Origin: Nitrospira lenta
Lineage (GTDB): Bacteria; Nitrospirota; Nitrospiria; Nitrospirales; Nitrospiraceae
DNA: 7,907 bases
Assembly (NCBI GenBank): GCA_945906715.1
Contig: CAMDRK010000113.1
Span: 1-7,907, forward strand
Direction: 5' to 3'
A program made the position numbers and the translations under genes. The notes beneath the pieces were generated by a model. That model did no database searches and was not told where the DNA came from. It saw nothing but the letters and a program-made list of their open reading frames with translations. Shown one piece after another: positions 4,219 through 7,907 of this stretch (position 1 is the stretch's first letter; each line of letters opens with the position of its first letter).

Positions 4219-6762
4219 TTAAAGAGAGTCGCGCCATCGTTTCCACACCCGAACCCAGTTCGCCTGTTCGCAGGCCCACAGGCACGAAGAACTAGTCGTC
4301 GGCTGTGACATCAACTCTCTCATGCGATGCAGATGAAGTGTCGGATCGGAAAGCGCTCCGGTAAACCATACCCCGCCGTCATGGTCGGTTCGCAACACTG
4401 TACTTCCTTCTGATTGATAGGCATCGAGAACGGCCGTGGCCGGGTGCCGATAGGGATTATGGCGCCCTGCCGAAAATACGGCATACTGGGGATGCAGTGA
4501 CGCCAACCAATCACGATTCAACGAACTCACCGCTCCGTGATGAGGCACCTTGAGAACTTCGATCGGACCATGAGATGCGGCGCGGGCCATCCGTGACAAG
4601 CCATCTTGCTCAACATCGGCAGCGAAGAGCATCGTATGAGTGCCACAAGTCAGCCGCGTCACCACGGAGCGATTGTTCAACATATGCCCACTCACATGGC
4701 TTTCGCGTTGCGCTACATTGAATTGCACGCCCGTTGGCGGGTTGAGCACCACCATCCTGCAGGAACCGGACGACAGGATCTCCTGTCCTTCCCTGGCCGC
4801 CTGTTCTTGCAGTCCTTGGGCGGCCAATGAATTCTGCAATCGCCGATAGAACAATTCTTCACGGGTCTCGCCAGAACCCCAATAGCTCCTCACCCTGAAA
4901 TGGCGGATCACCCAGGCCAGGCCTCCGACATGATCGAGCTGGGGATGTGTGCCGATGACCTGGTCAATGGCATGGATGCCCCGGTTCCAGAGAAACGGCG
5001 CCACTACCCCACGGCCCATATCGAATCTTTCATACGTCGCTCCTCCGTCGATCAACACCACCTGACCATCGGGGAGTTCAATGACCGTGCTATCGCCTTG
5101 CCCGACATCCAGGAACGTGACCCGGAAGTGATCCCCGTCAAGAAACATCCGTGGGGACCAGGCCCACCACAGCAATATCAATAGGACTCCGGCGCCTACT
5201 GCCAACCGAAAGGCTGAGAGCCCCACTCGGTACCACAGCAATACGACACAACCATAAAATAACAGCATGGCGAAAATAGAAGGGGCCGCGACATGCCATT
5301 CCCCTCCCGGTAGCAGCGATACCAGACGGATTCCCACCACAAAATATTCGAGGAACCACTGATTCAGCGATGCCAGGGGCAGCATGGTTCCACCAACCAG
5401 AATCTGCCAGACTCCGGCAGCAAGTCCGATTGGAACCAGCACGATCCCCATCACGGGAACCGCCACCACATTAGTCAAAAGACCGAGCCAGGGCAATTGA
5501 TTGAAATAGTAGGCAACAAGAGGAATGGTCACCACGGTGACCACCCCGCTCATCACCACAGAATCTCTCCCCCATCGTACGCAGGTTCTCAGGAATGATG
5601 GCTCGTCCGGTAGCTCCTCACCTTCCGTCGCAGTCGGCCATGAAAGCCATCCCGCAATGGCGATGACGGACACAAACGAGAGTTGAAAGGAAATATCGAA
5701 TAGCGCCTGAGGGTCGTGCAGCAAAATCGCCAGTGCGGCGGCAGCGAGGGCATGGAACAAACGGCGCTCCTGGCCAAGCCAAATTGCACTTAGCCCTACA
5801 GTCATCATCAGCAATGAGCGCATCGTTGCCAGTTCCGCCCCTGCCAGACAGGCATAGCCTAAAACAGGAAGGAAGGTGGAGACAGCGGCCAAGCGAGTCG
5901 GCGTGATTCTCCGAGACAGCGCAAGAAGCCAATTTGCAGGCAACCACAGCGTCACCCCTCTGACGACTGCAAAGATGAGTAGCGCGACGAGGCCCAAGTG
6001 GCTCCCTGAAATGGAAAGAAGATGGACCGTCCCTGTCGCCATGAACTGATCGCGAAGGTCCGGATCCAAATACCCTCGATCACCGATGATGATGCCCAGA
6101 TAGAGGCCCAATAGAGGCTGGGGAAGGGTTTGTACTGCGACAAGACGGATACTGCTCCTCCAGCGATCGAATTGGTTCCAGATTGCCCACCAGGCATGCG
6201 CTCGTCCGGACTCAAGAAACTGCACCGCTTCGGCTCCGGTCACGGTGGCGGTCAGATCGATGCCTTGCCGCTCTAGATAGGCTGCATAGTCGAATCCCCC
6301 GGGATTCAATGATCCGCTTGGACGACGCATCTTTGCCAGAAAGCTGACCCGATCACCTTGAAAGAATACCCGCTCCGCAGTGCGCCAGGTCAGACGAACA
6401 TGTCTGGACGTTCCCGACTCATCGATCGGGTCATCAGTCCTGACGATCATGACCAGTCGATCTGGCGCCTGTTGGACCGGCGCGACAATACGACCGGTCA
6501 CCTCGATTGCCGCATCTGACTGGCCTTCGACCACCGGGTCATGGGCAGTCAGGTTAACAGCCACCGCCCAATAGACAACTCCCAGCAAGAGCGTGCCATA
6601 GAGCCACATCGCTTGCCGAATGGAGCACCAATTGAGCTTTTCAAGGATGACGCTGCTTAGCGCAGCAAGAAGGAGCAGGAACGAGGCGGACAGGGGGAAA
6701 TAGGGAATCTGCGATCCGACAAGAAGCCCGGCAACGAAGGCAACGGTGAGGGGCGGCAGCAT
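4219..6762 (-). CDS. comEC: ComEC/Rec2 family DNA internalisation protein
   Basis: This is an 847-aa inner-membrane protein that carries single-stranded DNA into the cytoplasm during natural transformation. N-terminal membrane segments (about 5-75) lead into the soluble DUF4131/OB-like region (about 80-190, with NPGGFDYAAYLERQGI). The multi-span competence domain follows (about 215-535, with the hallmark LLSISGSHLGL at 249-257 onward), and then a metallo-beta-lactamase-like domain (about 546-805). That last domain shows LDVGQGD (551-557), THPQLDHVGG (605-614), ADVE (715-718), VPHHG (739-743) and AGRHNPYRHP (765-774). The metal motif reads HPQLDH, with Gln608 in place of the second His of HxHxDH. 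The start has GAGG (6770-6773) 7 nt upstream. It follows glmM by 29 bp on the same strand, so the two may be co-transcribed. Length and architecture are complete. Confidence 0.93.
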   Translation of the reverse strand: MLPPLTVAFVAGLLVGSQIPYFPLSASFLLLLAALSSVILEKLNWCSIRQAMWLYGTLLLGVVYWAVAVNLTAHDPVVEGQSDAAIEVTGRIVAPVQQAPDRLVMIVRTDDPIDESGTSRHVRLTWRTAERVFFQGDRVSFLAKMRRPSGSLNPGGFDYAAYLERQGIDLTATVTGAEAVQFLESGRAHAWWAIWNQFDRWRSSIRLVAVQTLPQPLLGLYLGIIIGDRGYLDPDLRDQFMATGTVHLLSISGSHLGLVALLIFAVVRGVTLWLPANWLLALSRRITPTRLAAVSTFLPVLGYACLAGAELATMRSLLMMTVGLSAIWLGQERRLFHALAAAALAILLHDPQALFDISFQLSFVSVIAIAGWLSWPTATEGEELPDEPSFLRTCVRWGRDSVVMSGVVTVVTIPLVAYYFNQLPWLGLLTNVVAVPVMGIVLVPIGLAAGVWQILVGGTMLPLASLNQWFLEYFVVGIRLVSLLPGGEWHVAAPSIFAMLLFYGCVVLLWYRVGLSAFRLAVGAGVLLILLWWAWSPRMFLDGDHFRVTFLDVGQGDSTVIELPDGQVVLIDGGATYERFDMGRGVVAPFLWNRGIHAIDQVIGTHPQLDHVGGLAWVIRHFRVRSYWGSGETREELFYRRLQNSLAAQGLQEQAAREGQEILSSGSCRMVVLNPPTGVQFNVAQRESHVSGHMLNNRSVVTRLTCGTHTMLFAADVEQDGLSRMARAASHGPIEVLKVPHHGAVSSLNRDWLASLHPQYAVFSAGRHNPYRHPATAVLDAYQSEGSTVLRTDHDGGVWFTGALSDPTLHLHRMRELMSQPTTSSSCLWACEQANWVRVWKRWRDSL

Positions 6763-6791
6763 GAGCCTGCCTCAAATAGGGGGCTAGAATC

Positions 6792-7907
6792 TTAACCCAG
6801 ATGAGTCTTGACGACGTCTACAAGATGATTGGCCACTTCACGAATCTCGTCATCGCACTCGCCTTCAACCATCACTCGCAAAAGCGGTTCGGTCCCGGAG
6901 TATCGCACCAACACGCGTCCACTGCCGTTGAGGCGCTGTTCGCTTTGAGCAATCGCGCGTTGCAGTTCTGGAACCGTATCGAGCTTCGGCTTCTTCGACA
7001 CATTCACGTTCAATAACACTTGTGGCACCGCCGTCATGGCTTGAGCCAGTTCGGGCAAGGGCTTTCCTGTCCGCTTCATCAACGACAGTACTTGCAAGGC
7101 TGAAATCAAGCCATCGCCGGTCGTATTATGATCGAGGAAGATGAAATGACCGGACTGCTCACCGCCAAAGTTATACCCTTCAGCCAACATCCGCTCGAGT
7201 AAGTATCTATCGCCGACGGCAGTCCGCTCAAGCGCGATGCCTGATTTCGTCATGGCCTGTTCCAATCCGAAGTTGCTCATGACAGTTCCCACTACCGTCT
7301 GCTTCGCCAATTGTCCCTGGCGATGAAGATCAAGCGCCAAGATCGCCATAATATGGTCGCCGTCTACGACTCTTCCTTGTTCACAGACGAAAATAGCGCG
7401 ATCGGCATCCCCATCCAGTGCGATGCCAAGATGAGCCCCCTGCTCATGGACTGCCTTCTGGAGTAGTTCGGGATGCACCGCGCCACAGCCGGCATTGATA
7501 TTCATCCCGTCCGGTTTATCACCGATCACATCGACCTTCGCTCCTAGCTCGCGTAACACCGTCGGGGCAACCTTATAGGCTGCGCCGTTGGCACAATCGA
7601 CCACCACCTTCATCCCCTGGAAGTCCAGTTCTTTGGGGAGAGACCGCTTGACGAATTCGATGTACCGTCCCTCAGCGTCGTTGATTCGATAGGCTTTTCC
7701 GATGGCATCGGCCGTCGGCCTCAAATGGGTGATCTCGTTCGACACGATGAGCCCCTCGATACGGGCTTCCATCTCATCCGGCAACTTGAAACCGTCGTTG
7801 GAAAAAAACTTAATACCGTTATCCTGATAGGGGTTGTGCGAGGCTGAAATCATCACTCCCGCATCGGCCCGAAGACTCCTCGTCAAGAACGCAATCGCCG
7901 GCGTCGG
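6792..7907 (-). CDS. glmM: Phosphoglucosamine mutase, 5' end outside the window
   Basis: This cytosolic enzyme converts glucosamine-6-phosphate to glucosamine-1-phosphate for UDP-GlcNAc, and hence for peptidoglycan and lipopolysaccharide synthesis. The 371 visible residues run to the TAA stop. The frame is open to the window edge, where it reads PTPAIAFLTRSLRADAG, so roughly the first 80 residues of a protein of about 450 are missing. The active-site serine that carries the phosphate lies in ISASHNP (visible residues 20-26). The Mg2+-binding loop is DGDADR (165-170), the sugar-binding loop GGEQSGH (248-254) and the phosphate-binding loop RYSGTEP (335-341). The ASHNP plus GGEQSGH combination fits GlmM better than phosphomannomutase/phosphoglucomutase paralogues. 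It is the upstream neighbour of comEC, with a 29-bp gap. Confidence 0.93.
   Translation of the reverse strand, partial: PTPAIAFLTRSLRADAGVMISASHNPYQDNGIKFFSNDGFKLPDEMEARIEGLIVSNEITHLRPTADAIGKAYRINDAEGRYIEFVKRSLPKELDFQGMKVVVDCANGAAYKVAPTVLRELGAKVDVIGDKPDGMNINAGCGAVHPELLQKAVHEQGAHLGIALDGDADRAIFVCEQGRVVDGDHIMAILALDLHRQGQLAKQTVVGTVMSNFGLEQAMTKSGIALERTAVGDRYLLERMLAEGYNFGGEQSGHFIFLDHNTTGDGLISALQVLSLMKRTGKPLPELAQAMTAVPQVLLNVNVSKKPKLDTVPELQRAIAQSEQRLNGSGRVLVRYSGTEPLLRVMVEGECDDEIREVANHLVDVVKTHLG

Noticed and set aside
3799..4308. Plus-strand 169-codon frame with repeated Thr/Ile-Asp-Lys/Arg tripeptides
   Set aside because: It runs antisense through mtnA and the repeat array. The tripeptides simply reflect the 9-nt repeat, and there is no ribosome binding site or family similarity.
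5589..6215. Minus-strand frames inside comEC
   Set aside because: These lie in other frames of the comEC competence domain and have no starts or domains of their own.

Overview
This window looks like a bacterial chromosome, probably a member of Nitrospirota and most likely Nitrospira-like. That assignment is an inference from moderately high GC, the glmM-comEC-mtnA core genes, and C-terminal fragments of a secreted Ig-like/HYR-type protein of a style I associate with Nitrospira genomes. No rRNA or other marker gene is present to confirm it.

The right half (about 2.95-7.9 kb) is a conserved minus-strand block. In transcription order it holds a 5'-truncated glmM (phosphoglucosamine mutase, running off the right edge), comEC (DNA-uptake channel, 29 bp after glmM), a 160-bp inverted array of 9-nt repeats, and mtnA (methionine salvage isomerase). 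The start of a response-regulator gene follows, overlapping or directly abutting the mtnA stop.

The left half (1-2.62 kb) is an accessory region. It carries a second 9-nt-repeat palindrome, then an apparently complete vapBC-type toxin-antitoxin operon on the plus strand with a good sigma70-like promoter. Next come the 3' end of an Ig-like protein gene (minus strand) with a hairpin after its stop, and a higBA-type operon (plus) whose toxin gene is broken by a one-base frameshift while the antitoxin is intact. A second, diverged copy of the same Ig-like 3' end and hairpin follows. This second copy is joined out of frame to the receiver domain of the response regulator at about 2610-2618, which marks the boundary between core and accessory DNA.

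The most interesting signals are the two head-to-head arrays with strict 9-nt periodicity, the two Ig-like gene tails in direct orientation flanking the decaying higBA operon, and the clean response-regulator/Ig chimera. No wholly new enzymatic system is evident: the intact genes belong to known families.
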